Source: Syngnathus acus (taxonomy: Eukaryota; Chordata; Actinopteri; Syngnathiformes; Syngnathidae). From it: DNA of 64,000 bases. The DNA is taken from NCBI RefSeq assembly GCF_901709675.1, contig NC_051095.1, positions 16,411,956 to 16,475,955 of the forward strand. Direction: 5' to 3'. The notes under the pieces are model-generated. The model made no database searches. It was not told where the DNA came from and saw nothing but the letters and a program-made list of their open reading frames with translations. Below are positions 48,709 to 60,750 of the stretch, piece by piece (within the stretch, counting starts at the first letter, position 1; the number at the start of each line of letters is the position of its first letter). The position numbers were made by a program, and so were the translations under genes.

Positions 48709-51090
48709 ATGGGAGTCAAGGATTTCTTTCTTCAGCGTCTGATATATGTTTTTATCGTCGTTGCTCAAACGCGCCTCGTCGACGGAGATCTGAGCTATTC
48801 TGTTCCAGAAGAGATGAAACGCTCGTCTGTTGTTGGAAATCTAGCAAAAGATCTGAGCGTGGATCCAAGGACGCTTTCTACACGGAGTGCCCGTGTTAAT
48901 GTTGCCGGGACACGTAAGCAGTACTGTGAGATTAATTTGAGCACTGGAGACTTGATCACATCGGAGAGAATAGATAGAGAAAGCCTTTGCGGGAAGAAAC
49001 CATCTTGCACTATTAAAATGGATTTGGTGTTAGAAAATCCTCTTGAGCTTCATCGCATTAATATTCATATTCAAGATATAAATGACAACTCTCCAAAATT
49101 CAAAAATAATTTTATTGAAATGGAAATATGGGAGTCGGCAGAAAAGGGCAGTCGTTTTTCCATCGAGAAGGCTCATGATGCAGATATAAAAGAAAATGAT
49201 GTGCAAAGATACATTCTGCAAAGAAATGAAAACTTTATTCTTTCTGTTGATAACAGCAAAGTTGAACTCGTTCTTGAAAAAAAACTCGACAGAGAAAAGC
49301 AAAATGAGATGAATTTGCTTCTCACAGCTTTAGATGGCGGCTCTCCTCAGAAATCAGGCACAGTAGTCATACATGTCACCGTGCTGGACGCTAATGATAA
49401 CGCCCCATTGTTCAGCCAAGCCGTTTATAAAGCCAGTCTGCCTGAAAACTCTCCTCCAGATACAATGGTAGTTAAAGTTAGTGCAACTGATGTTGATGAA
49501 GGAGTGAATGGGGAAGTGGCATATGACTTTGGCCATGGAGCTGATGATGAGGTGACTGTCTTTTCTATTGACCCATTAACAGGTATAATTAGAATAACTG
49601 GTTTAGTTGATTTTGAGGAAGAAATTTCATTTGAACTTAGTGTACAAGCTAAAGATGGTTTGGGACTGACCTCCTATGCCAAAGTCTTAATAGATATTAC
49701 TGATGTAAATGACAACGCTCCTGTGATCAATTTAATGTCACTAACCAATCCAGTACCAGAGAACGTTTCACCTGGCACAGAGGTGGGCATCATTAATGTG
49801 CAGGACAGAGACTCTGAAAAAAATGGACTTGTCCACTGCTCCATTCAACAAAATGTCCCCTTTAAGTTAGTTCCTTCTATCAAAAACTATTATTCTCTGG
49901 TGACCACTGGACTTCTGGACCGTGAACTAGTGTCAGACTACAACATTACAATCGGCACCACTGACGAGGGCTCTCCTCCTCTGTCCTCCTCAAAAAGTGT
50001 CCACTTGTCTGTGGGAGATATCAACGACAACCCGCCCGTGTTTGAGGAACAGTCCTACAGTGCATACGTGAGTGAAAATAACAAACCTGGCTCCACCTTA
50101 TGCTCTGTCAGTGCTAAAGACCCTGACTGGAGACAGAATGGCACCGTGATTTATTCCCTCTTACCTGCTGAGGTAAACGGCTCCCCGGTGTCCTCCTACG
50201 TGTCTGTCAACGGAGACACGGGGTCGATCCATGCCGTCAGGTCCTTCGATTACGAACATCTGAGGAGTTTTCAAGTACACGTGATGGCTAGGGACAACGG
50301 TTCTCCTCCGCTGAGCAGCAACGTGAGCGTCAGTGTGTTCATCTGGGATGTGAACGACAACTCTCCTCAGATCCTTTACCCCGCCCCGGAGGGCAACTCC
50401 TTCATGACAGAGCTGGTCCCCAAAGCTGCACACGGAGGCTCTGTGGTGTCCAAAGTCATCGCGGTGGATGCTGACTCGGGACAGAACGCCTGGCTGTCCT
50501 ATCACATCCTCAAGTCCACAGATGCGGGACTTTTCACCATCGGTCTCCACAGCGGAGAGATAAGGACCCAGCGGGACATTTCTGAGTCTGACAGCATGAA
50601 GCAGAACCTGATTGTGGCCATCAAGGATAACGGACAGCCCCCTCTCTCGGCCACCTGCTCCATGTATTTGGTTATTTCGGATAACTTGGCCGAGGTGCCG
50701 GAGCTGAAGGACATATCCTACGACGAGAAGAACTCCAAGCTGACCTCTTATCTGATCATTGCGCTGGTGTCTGTGTCCACCTTCTTCCTGACCTTCATCA
50801 TGGTGGTCCTGGCTGTGAGGTTTTGTCGCAGGAGAAAGCCCAGACTGTTGTTTGATGGAGCAGTTGCCATCCCCAGCGCATATCTGCCTCCTAATTATGC
50901 AGATGTTGATGGCACAGGAACTTTACGCAGCACCTACAACTATGACGCCTACTTGACAACAGGCTCCAGAACCAGTGACTTTAAGTTTGTGTCTTCTTAC
51001 AACGATAACACGCTACCTGCTGACCAGACACTGAAGAAAAGCCCAAGTGACTTTGCTGATCCTTTTGAAGATATTGTTGCGACTGAAGAG
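48709..51090 (+). CDS. pcdhg: Protocadherin gamma-type variable exon 3
   Basis: A complete 794-residue gamma-type exon with signal peptide, six ECs, CX5C loop, Ca linkers (DINDNSP, DANDNAP, DVNDNAP, DINDNPP, DVNDNSP), TM and gamma tail ending [13 protein letters not shown]1 has the [17 protein letters not shown] version shared with gamma exon 6. In EC2 a Trp replaces Arg in [12 protein letters not shown]. The start is the first in-frame ATG, in strong context. The phase-0 donor is GTAGGT at 51091; the open frame runs another 72 codons into the intron but is not expected to be translated. Constant exons lie outside the window. Confidence 0.95.
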
Positions 51091-51343
51091 GTAGGTGTCG
51101 TTTTCTCAATTAAGGAACGCATTGATTCAATGATTCATATTCAGTTTTCTTTTTTACTTTATAATACCCTTTGTTTATTCCTTCTCATTGGATGGGCAAC
51201 TTTCAAATTTTTTAGTGTGTGGTCCATAAAGACAACTCAAGGCAATGGCAATTTTAAAATGTTTAACTTTCAGACATTTACTGTCCAAGGGCTGAATAAA
51301 ATGTGATATATTCCCTTACCGTGCACCTTAGTACACATACTGT

Positions 51344-51800
51344 CGGGGAGCCCGGACTGTAAAGGTGTTGGCTTCGATGGGGTCTGTTCTTTTCGCCCCC
51401 GGGTGTCGGTCAGAACACAGGAGATGAAGCTGTTGTTCAGTTCAGCTTTAATGAGTTGCGGGTACAAGCAAGTAACAGGCGCTGATGGTCAAATGGGCAT
51501 ACAGGCAAATGGACATAGGCACACGTTGCGATGATGCAGGGACGTGAATGAATGCGAATGTGTATGCATGTGTATGCGTGTGGGTATTTTTGTGAGCACG
51601 TGTGGTTCTGCAACAGAAAGGAACAATACAACGCATGAGTTACAATACTTATGACACTCAGCCAGATACGAGGCAAACTTAAAAGGAGAGCGCCGGGAGC
51701 TGTCAATCAAACGGCGCGAGCTAAACAAGTCACAAACGGCCTAACGGCAGCGCAAAAATGGACAATATCAGCGATACTAAACACCATACAGTGTGCTCAC
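51344..51800 (-). repeat. Possible reverse-oriented LTR-like insertion
   Basis: Read on the - strand, it has a TATA-like CCTTTTAAG, an ATTAAA signal and an end in GGGCTCCCCGACA. This is LTR-like, but no convincing opposite end or target duplication was found. Composition differs from the AT-rich surroundings. Confidence 0.3.
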
Positions 51801-52536
51801 GCTGGGTCAAAGACGCACAGCAGCACTGAACAATTTACGCGATAATTAGATGTGGTGACGTAACGTCAGCACGACGGAAAATGATCAAATACGTATAGAA
51901 CAGTAATCAATACAAAATACATATTTATGTCCAGCATCAACATAAAGCCTTTCTAACACGTACAAAAACGATAGTTATCGTAAAGAAATAGACGTATTTG
52001 TTACACAAAATACCTGACTGTCATAAATGTGCAATGTCCAAACAAGGGAATTAGTCTTATTTTCCTTTATTCTATTTTCTTTCTTCGTTTTCTCTTTCTA
52101 ACTTGACACTGCCGTGTGTTACTGTTTAAATGATTTGTCGCTCTACCTTTTCTAAGGTCTTTTTCTCCCAACCGATAGACGCGTCACTAGCACATAGTCT
52201 TCTGTAGTTGTCATTTTTGGTGTTTGTTCCGAGTGTAGAATTGAGTGATACTTGTCGAAGTTTGTAACCTTAATCTGCCCAAATGTATTGTAATTTTACT
52301 TTAATTCTCAGTCTTAATCCGATGCTCTTCATTTTTGTTTATAGCTATGGGATTTGTGCGTTAAAAATAAAGGTATGCATATGTTTTGGAAGGTTAGTTT
52401 TTAACAATAGGTTTACTTGGCTTGCTTCTTGTGACTTGCCGTCCATAGAAAAACGGAGGTTTCGATAAGAACAGTTACGGACCCTCCCCCCCCTTGTTTT
52501 TTTTTTTTTAATGTTCAAAGGTGTCAAAAACTCAAG

Positions 52537-52557
52537 GTGACTGTCCATGGTGCTGAA
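52537..52557 (-). promoter_or_regulatory. RE1/NRSE-like (REST) site
   Basis: CTGTCCATGGTGCTGAA on the + strand, a perfect core, about 0.6 kb before the ATG at 53183. It lies outside the duplicated unit, so it is an independent instance. Confidence 0.8.
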
Positions 52558-52984
52558 ACAGAAGTCGCAACTGAACGGCACTTCAATTTTGTTTGTAGGA
52601 ATCCTACAAATGAGAAATAGGTTCATATCAAACCTATGGCGATTACATTATACGTCAGGAATGTAACATTGCTTATTTAGTTAGAAATAACTATCTATTA
52701 TCAATTTATTCCAAGTAAATAACTCACCTTTGACTCATGTGCTATAATACACTCCAAGACGTATGACTAATGGACACAGGTGCATACTGTATTATACTAG
52801 TCGATGGAAATAACAATGCTTTGCATACGTTGTGACATAATATTTGCAAAACCGAAGACTATTGCTATTTTTCATAAAAGACTTACTGGGGAAGTGAAAC
52901 CTTTGAATGGCTAATTCAGAGAACACAGGTATTGAATACATTTAAATGATTTTCATGCACGCATTTAGTGCTGTGGACAAAAAT

Positions 52985-53006
52985 GTACTCTTGGCGTCGC
53001 TGTTGG
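52985..53006 (+). promoter_or_regulatory. CSE promoter element, gamma exon 4
   Basis: GTACTCTTGGCGTCGCTGTT, 177 bp before the ATG. Confidence 0.8.
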
Positions 53007-53182
53007 CCTATGAAACGGAAACCCGCATGAAGTCCCCCTCTAATGCACGGATTTTAGTTGCTTTGTCCTTCTGCGGATGGTTCGAACGTTGAGAATATTT
53101 TGCGGCGACTACTGTGGAATTTGGAATTGAGTGCAGCGTTGCATTTTCTGATCTTGACACCTTTTGGATTCTTTCTCTAAAC

Positions 53183-55564
53183 ATGGGAGTCGAGGATTTC
53201 TCTCTTCGCCGTCTGATGTATGTTTTTGTCGTCTTTGCTCTAACGCGCCTCGTCGGCGGAGATCTGAGCTACTCTCTTCCAGAGGAAATGAAACGCACGT
53301 CTGTTGTTGGAAATTTAGCAAAAGATCTGGGTGCGGATCCGAGGACGTTGTCTGCACGAAATGCTCGCATTGATGTTGAAGGGACAAGTAAGCAATATTG
53401 TGTGATTAATCTGAGCACGGGAGATTTGATCACAGAGGAGAGAATTGACAGAGAGAGCCTTTGTGACAAAAAACCCTCATGTGTGATAAAATTGGATCTG
53501 GTTTTAGAAAATCCTCTTGAGCTTCATCGCGTGAGTCTTCATATTCAAGATGTCAATGACAACTATCCCAAATTTAAAAAGAATTTGATTGAAATGGAAA
53601 TTAGTGAGTCTGCAGAAAAGGGCAGTCGTTTCTCCATTGAGAAGGCTCATGATGCAGATATAGGCCAAAATGCAGTTCAAAGATACAGTCTACAAAGAAA
53701 TGCGAACTTTATGCTTGCTGTTGGCAACAACAAGGTTGAGCTTGTCTTAGAAAATAAACTGGACAGAGAAAAGCAAAGTGAGATGAATTTGCTTCTCACA
53801 GCTTTAGATGGTGGCTCTCCTGAGAGATCAGGTACGGTAGTTATACACGTCACTGTGCTGGATGCTAATGATAATGCTCCAGTGTTCAGCAAAGCCATTT
53901 ATAAAGCTAGTCTGCCTGAAAACTCTCCTCCAGATTCAATGGTAATTAAAGTTAGTGCAACTGATGCTGATGATGGAGTGAATGGAGAGGTGACATATGA
54001 CTTTGGCCACATCTCAGATGATTATATTGATGCATTTTCTATTGAGCCGACAACAGGTGCAATTAAAGTAATGCGTTTAATTGACTTTGAAGAGAAAACT
54101 TCGTATGAGATGAGTGTTGAAGCTAAAGATGGTTTGGGGCTTACATCCTACAGTAAAGTTATCATAGATATCACTGATGTAAATGATAACGCTCCTTTGA
54201 TCAATTTAAAATCACTATCTAATCCAGTACCAGAGAACGTGTCCCCTGGCACAGAGGTGGGCATCATTAATGTGCAGGACAGAGACTCTGAAAAGAACGG
54301 ACAGGTCCGCTGCTTCATTCAACAAAATGTCCCATTCAAGCTAGTTCCTTCCATTAAAAACTATTATTCTCTGGTGATGACTGGGCCTCTTGACCGCGAA
54401 CTAGTGTCAGACTACAACATTACAATCAGCGCCACTGACGAGGGCACTCCTCCTCTGTCCTCGTCAAAAAGCGTCCACTTGTCCGTGGGAGACATCAACG
54501 ACAACCCGCCCGTGTTTGAGGAACAGTCCTACAGCGCATATGTGAGTGAAAATAACCAAGCTGGCTCCACCTTATGCTCTGTCAGTGCTCAAGACCCCGA
54601 CTGGAGACAGAACGGCACCGTCATTTATTCTCTCATACCTGCTGAGGTGAACGGCGCCCCAGTGTCCTCCTACGTGTCTGTCAACGGAGACACGGGGGCA
54701 ATCCACGCCGTCAGGTCCTTTGACTACGAACACCTGAGGAGTTTTCAACTCCTCGTGATGGCCAGAGACAATGGCTCTCCTCCACTGAGCAGCAACGTGA
54801 GCGTCAGAGTGTTCATCTGGGACGTGAATGACAATTCTCCTCAGATCCTGTACCCGGCCCCGGAGGGCAACTCCTTCATGACCGAGCTGGTCCCCAAAGC
54901 TGCACAAGGAGGTTCTGTGGTGTCCAAAGTGATTGCGGTGGATGCTGACTCAGGACAGAACGCCTGGCTGTCCTATCACATCCTCAAGTCCACAGATGCG
55001 GGACTTTTTACCATCGGTCTTCACAGCGGAGAGATCAGGACCCAGCGGGACATTTTGGAGTCCGACAGCATGAAACAGAATCTGATCGTGGCCATCAAAG
55101 ATAACGGACAGCCCCCTCTCTCGGCCACCTGCTCCATGTATTTGCTTATCTCGGATAACCTGGCCGAGGTGCCGGAGCTGAAGGACATTTCTTACGACGA
55201 GAAGAACTCCAAACTGACCTCTTATCTGATCATCGCGCTGGTGTCCGTGTCCACCTTCTTCCTGACCTTCATCATGGTGGTCCTGGCTGTAAGGTTTTGT
55301 CGCAGGAGAAAGCCCAGACTTTTGTTTGATGGAGCAGTTTCCATCCCCAGCGCGTATCTGCCTCCTAATTACGCAGATGTGGACGGCACGGGAACTTTAC
55401 GCAGCACCTACAACTATGACGCCTACTTGACAACGGGCTCGAGAACCAGTGACTTTAAGTTTGTGTCTTCCTACAATGACAACACGCTGCCTGCTGACCA
55501 GACTCTGAAGAAAAGTCCAAGTGATTTTGCGGATCCCTTTGAAGATCTGGAGACTTCCTCAGAG
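53183..55564 (+). CDS. pcdhg: Protocadherin gamma-type variable exon 4
   Basis: A complete 794-residue gamma-type exon. Signal peptide about 1-26 (starting [17 protein letters not shown]), six ECs, CX5C loop (SLCDKKPSC), TM and gamma tail ending [13 protein letters not shown]1 carries [16 protein letters not shown], nearly the same as gamma exon 2, while the EC1/EC2 linker is DVNDNYP. Recognition specificity would come from EC1-EC4, as in the family. First in-frame ATG, strong context (A at -3, G at +4). The phase-0 donor is GTAGGA at 55565, with a stop a few codons into the intron. Confidence 0.95.
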
Positions 55565-56539
55565 GTAGGATAAATTCAGAACTTGTCTTGAAAGCTGACA
55601 GACCTAAATTCTTCTATGACGGACTGGTCTTGTTGAAAGGATAGCCATTTTCATAATGAATTATTTTCATACGTGTCAAATATGATGCTTTAATTAACCA
55701 CTTTTGCATCTAACACTACCTATTCACCGTACTATATTTGCCCATCAATATTTCTTGCTTTCTACTTTCTACATCTATTTTTATTCTGGCCACTTTTACT
55801 TCCCCCTCCGATACATCTAACCATATTCGTTGTTAACGTTTGTTTAACTTAGCTGTAAAGAAACAAAAGTTCAGTTCCATCTGCAAGAAAATCTCTAACA
55901 CGTCATCAACTTATTTATTCATTTACCATACATGAAATCGTAACAAAAGTGAGTATGACTTATCTAATAATATTTAAATGAGCTTCGATCTGTGGAGAAA
56001 AACTCTCAAGCAGAATTTGAATTTTTATACAAGTTCTTATTGATCGTTCTAAATCTCCTTTTAATTTGCACGGACTTTTATGCATTTGGAAAATGTGTTA
56101 TCCTTAAATGTTGTTGTTCTTGCCGTAGTATGGCGGAATACAATAAGGTTCCAGTGCTGTACCTTTCTGGTGCCTTCTTTGCTGAATAATTACCGACACG
56201 GCAAGACTTGAATTCAGCCACCCCTTTATTCTTTTTCACCCAACAATTCAACACACGCCCTCACGTTCCCTCATTTTCTCTTTTCACCCGCCCCCACAAA
56301 AAGGGCGTATCAGAGCAATTCACAAACATCACGTAAACAGGATCAACATAAATGTGCACATCATTACAGCATGTTAAGAAAATAATAAATGTTATGAAAC
56401 AATTTATAATCCCTTAAATGATATATAAAAATCAAAATACCAATTGGTGACTAAATCACGTGTTACACAAGACATTCCTTTTCATTTCTGTACATCACCA
56501 ATATCGCGTTATTTATTCAAATATTCATAAGACAACGCA

Positions 56540-56559
56540 CCCCCCCCCCCCCCCCCCCC
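56540..56559. repeat. Poly-C tract followed by poly-A
   Basis: About 20 consecutive C bases, then about seven A bases, roughly 60 bp upstream of the CSE of gamma exon 5. Confidence 0.9.
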
Positions 56560-56610
56560 AAAAAAAGAATAGGCTGTATAACTATTTCTTATGAGTGTAA
56601 GAAAAAAAAT

Positions 56611-56632
56611 GGACTGATGATGTCGCTCTCGG
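56611..56632 (+). promoter_or_regulatory. CSE-like promoter element, gamma exon 5 (diverged)
   Basis: GGACTGATGATGTCGCTCTC, 198 bp before the ATG. GGACT and TGTCGCT are kept; the TGTTGG end has become CTCGG. Confidence 0.65.
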
Positions 56633-56829
56633 CTTGCAGAACGTAGATGCACCACTCCACCCATTACTGCAGGCATATTTGACCGGATTTACGGTCGTGA
56701 ATAGGCATTTATTTTTGCCGACCGTATTCGCTGATGTTTTGTGGCAAAAATTGTTGATTTATTTGGGTAGTATTTTCCGCTGGAGCTGCACTTCCATTTG
56801 CCTAATCATCGGACGTGTTTTGCGTCAAG

Positions 56830-59211
56830 ATGGGACACAAAGGATTTTCCGTGTTTTTTCCGATCTGCTTTGTTTCCTTCGTCGCAATGGTGTCCCTCGT
56901 TTATGGAGACCTGAGTTATTCCGTTCCAGAGGAGATGAAACGGGGCTCTGTTGTCGGAAATATAGCAAAAGATCTTGGAGCGGATTTGGTGACTTTTGCA
57001 GCCCGGAAGCCTCGATTTGATTTTGAGGAAACACGCAAACATTATTATGGAATCAATCTGAGCACCGGAGACCTGATCACGTCAGAGAGGATTGACAGAG
57101 AAAGCATTTGTGGAACGAAACCTTCATGTGTCATAAAAGTCGATCTGGTTTTAGAAAATCCTTTGGAGCTTCAACGTGTAAGTTTTCATATTCAAGATAT
57201 AAACGACAATTCTCCTAAATTCCATGACCATTTAATTGAAATGGAAATAAGAGAGTCGGCAGAAAAGGGCAGTCGTTTTGCAATCGAGGAGGCCCATGAT
57301 GCAGATGTAGGTCAAAATGCTGTTCAGCGTTACATTCTACAAAGAAATGCAAACTTTATTCTTGCTGTTGACAACAACAAGGTTGAACTTATTCTCGAAA
57401 ATAAGCTTGATCGAGAAAAGCAAAGTGAGATGAATTTGCTTCTCACAGCTTTAGATGGAGGTTCTCCTCAGAGATCAGGCACAGTAGTCATACACATCAC
57501 TGTGCTGGATGCTAATGATAACGCCCCAGTGTTCAGCCAGGCTGTTTATAAAGCCAGTCTGCCTGAAAATTCTCCACAAGATACAGTAATTATTAATGTC
57601 AGCGCTTCTGATGCTGACGAAGGCATAAACGGTGACATAACATACAATGTTGGCCACCTTTCGAATGACGACAAAATTGTCTTCACAATTGACCCCAAAA
57701 GTGGTGAAATTAAGCTCTCAGGTGAGATTGATTATGAGGAGAATAATTCTTATGAAATGAAAGTGCAAGCAAAAGATGGATTAGGGCTCACATCATATGC
57801 TAAAATTGTGATAGACATTACTGATGTAAATGACAACGGCCCTGTGATCAATTTAAAGTCACTGACCAATCCAGTAGCAGAGAACGTGTCACCTGGCACA
57901 GAGGTGGGCATCATTAATGTGCAGGACAGAGACTCTGAAAAAAATGGACTTGTCCACTGCTCCATTCAACAAAATGTCCCCTTCAAGTTAGTTCCTTCCA
58001 TCAAAAACTATTATTCTCTGGTCACTACTGGGCCTCTGGACCGCGAACTAGTGTCAGACTACAACATGACAATCAGCGCCACCGACGAGGGCTCCCCTCC
58101 TCTGTCCTCCTCGAAAAGCGTCCACTTGTCCGTGGGAGACATCAACGACAACCCGCCCGTGTTTGAGGAACAGTCCTACAGCGCATACGTGAGTGAAAAT
58201 AACAAAGCTGGCTCCACCTTATGCTCTGTCAGTGCTAAAGACCCTGACTGGAGACAGAATGGCACCGTCATTTATTCTCTCTTACCTGCTGAGGTGAACG
58301 GCGCCCTGGTGTCCTCCTATGTGTCTGTCAACGGAGACACGGGGGCGATCCACGCCGTCAGGTCCTTTGATTACGAACACCTGAGGAGTTTCCAAGTCCT
58401 CGTGATGGCCAGAGACAACGGCTCTCCTCCACTGAGCAGCAACGTGAGCGTCAGCGTGTTCATCTGGGACGTGAATGACAACTCTCCGCAGATCCTGTAC
58501 CCCGCTCCGGAGGGCAACTCCTTCATGACCGAGCTGGTCCCCAAAGCTGCACACGGAGGCTCTGTGGTGTCCAAAGTGATCGCGGTGGACGCCGACTCGG
58601 GACAGAATGCCTGGCTTTCCTATCACATCCTCAAGTCCACAGATGCAGGACTTTTCGCCATCGGTCTCCACAGTGGGGAGATCAGGACCCAGCGGGACAT
58701 TTTGGAGTCTGACAGCATGAAGCAGAACCTGATTGTGGCCGTCAAAGATAACGGACAGCCCCCTCTCTCAGCCACCTGCTCCATGTATTTGCTCATCTCG
58801 GATAACCTGGCCGAGGTGCCAGAGCTGAAGGACATTTCTTACGACGAGAAGAACTCCAAGCTGACCTCTTATCTGATCATCGCGCTGGTGTCCGTGTCCA
58901 CCTTCTTCCTGACCTTCATCATGGTGGTCCTGGCTGTGAGGTTTTGTCGCAGGAGAAAGCCCAGACTTTTGTTTGATGGAGCAGTTGCCATCCCCAGCGC
59001 GTATCTGCCACCTAATTACGCTGATGTGGACGGCACGGGAACTTTACGCAGCACCTACAACTATGACGCCTACTTGACAACGGGCTCGAGAACCAGTGAT
59101 TTTAAGTTTGTATCTTCCTATAATGACAACACGCTGCCTGCTGACCAGACTCTGAAGAAAAGTCCAAGTGATTTTGCGGATCCTTTTGAAGATCTTGGGT
59201 CCTCTGAAGAG
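56830..59211 (+). CDS. pcdhg: Protocadherin gamma-type variable exon 5
   Basis: A complete 794-residue gamma-type exon: signal peptide about 1-26, six ECs, CX5C loop (SICGTKPSC), linkers DINDNSP, DANDNAP, DVNDNGP, DINDNPP and DVNDNSP, TM and gamma tail ending [13 protein letters not shown]1 ([19 protein letters not shown]) is the most distinct of the gamma set. The Tyr-Cys of the EC1 motif KQYC is Tyr-Tyr here. First in-frame ATG with A at -3 and G at +4. The phase-0 donor is GTAGGA at 59212. Confidence 0.95.
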
Positions 59212-59750
59212 GTAGGAGTCATTCTAATGAAGACTGTTAATTGTTTTTGTTTTTTTCACTTCATCTTGATGCCCTCGTTTTAGAATAATTCTCTGTTTAG
59301 TCAAGTTTTTTAGTCAAGTACATTTTCTGTACTTTTTCTGACACTTCTGTCGATTTGCAATATTAAACTTGCACTTAATATATTACTGCAGAAAACTGTA
59401 TGTAATCAGAATGCCTAATGGCCATGAATGGCTGTTCACCATTTGGCCTGGTAAAATATTGTATGTCACAATGAGTGTGACATTTTTCCCTCCATGCTTG
59501 ACTACTGGTCATCACGGCTTTTTGTTGACGAATTATCAAAACACATCAGAAACTCTTTTTTATATTATCTGCAAATGTTAACAGTGCTGTCAAAATAACT
59601 GTTTACAAGCTGACATAGTAGCTTGATTTCTTGAATTATCCAGAAATGTTAGCACAGCTACTATGGATGCTTGTTTGGATGTATCTTTGAAGTGTGGAAG
59701 GAATCAGATAATCCTCTAAATAAATTAGAATTACTGGACAAATCTGGACT

Positions 59751-59905
59751 TGGAACTTGTGTGGAGTTTTCATGTTTAGCCCATTTTTGCATGGAATTTC
59801 TCCTGGTACTCCAGTTTCCTCTCATATCCCTAAAACATGCATGTTGAATGTGTTGCACATGTGAATGGTTGTAGACTGGCAAAGTCAGCTGGGATAAATT
59901 TAAGT
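59751..59905 (+). repeat. Dispersed teleost repeat fragment
   Basis: GTGTGGAGTTTTCATGTTTA, GGTACTCCAGTTTCCTCTCA and AAGTCAGCTGGGATAAA are degraded versions of a very common fish repeat, the same family as 2689-2880. Confidence 0.6.
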
Positions 59906-60334
59906 CACTGGTGAATAATGTGCATAAAAGCTGTATAGAAAATGGGACTCATTTTTTTCTTCATTGGTAAATTGTGTTTGTTGAAGCTGTGGAAATCTTG
60001 ATCTTTGTTGTAGGATAGTGTTGGTTATGGTTGCGAGCTCCTTGTGATTAAGCAGCTTGAAAGTGACTGCTATGGATAATGGGTATTGTTCCCTACTGCA
60101 TTCCAATACATAAGTCTTTTAAATAAAATAAAAAAATGTTACCTTTACTTTATTGTTGCATAGTCAATTTTAGTCTAACAACAAATATCTTCACGATTTG
60201 GCTTCAACTAAGTTTCATTTTGAATGGTGTGAAGTAGCCTGTCCACCCACTGCGACTCGTGTCGGATAATCAGAGTTGCAATTGTCTGTTTTTGTGTCAT
60301 CCACTCTCAGGATGTGATGTTGTATTTTTCTTTG

Positions 60335-60366
60335 CTTGTTTGTTTATTTGTTTGTTTGTTTGTTTT
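60335..60366. repeat. (TTTG)n microsatellite
   Basis: Tetranucleotide run with one TTTA interruption. Confidence 0.85.
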
Positions 60367-60435
60367 TGCTGCCTATACTGCACAGCGGTAAAACTTCCCT
60401 GTTAGTTTGTGACGCGTTTCTTTCAAAATACGGAT

Positions 60436-60456
60436 GTAACTGTCCGTGGTGCTTAC
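60436..60456 (-). promoter_or_regulatory. RE1/NRSE-like (REST) site, imperfect
   Basis: CTGTCCGTGGTGCTTAC on the + strand; the complement GTAAGCACCACGGACAG keeps AGCACCACGGACAG intact, with the first bases changed. It lies about 0.5 kb before the ATG at 60916. Confidence 0.6.
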
Positions 60457-60728
60457 TCACAATATTGTAGTTTCTGTCACACAGCTATTACAGGTTTCTT
60501 CCCAGTTCTTGCCGTTTTATTCAACGAGTGTATGGTTGTTTAATTATAATTATAGTTGTTTCTGAAATTGCGTCATAATAGATATTGATAACTTAATGGC
60601 AGTAATGGATGATAACACAATACACCTATGTTTTCACTCCACAAATACAAAAAAAGAAAAGGATTTGCCCCCTAAACATCTTTTAATATTTTTCAGGTTT
60701 ATTAGGACTGTTTGACAATAATAAAAGT

Positions 60729-60750
60729 CGACTCCTGGTGTCACTGTTGA
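60729..60750 (+). promoter_or_regulatory. CSE promoter element, gamma exon 6
   Basis: CGACTCCTGGTGTCACTGTT, 166 bp before the ATG. It has the canonical CCTGGTGTC core, with CACTG in place of CGCTG. Confidence 0.78.

Larger units (their letters stand above)
51091..53182. other. Spacer between gamma exons 3 and 4
   Basis: No coding exon. It contains a possible reverse-oriented LTR-like stretch (about 51344-51800), an RE1-like site (52537-52557) and a CSE (52985-53006). Confidence 0.65.
55565..56829. other. Spacer between gamma exons 4 and 5
   Basis: No coding exon and no RE1-like match. It contains a C-homopolymer (about 56540-56559) and a divergent CSE (56611-56632). Confidence 0.7.

Noticed and set aside
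51091-51306. 72-codon read-through after gamma exon 3
   Set aside because: It lies beyond a good GTAGGT splice donor at the position used in all other exons.
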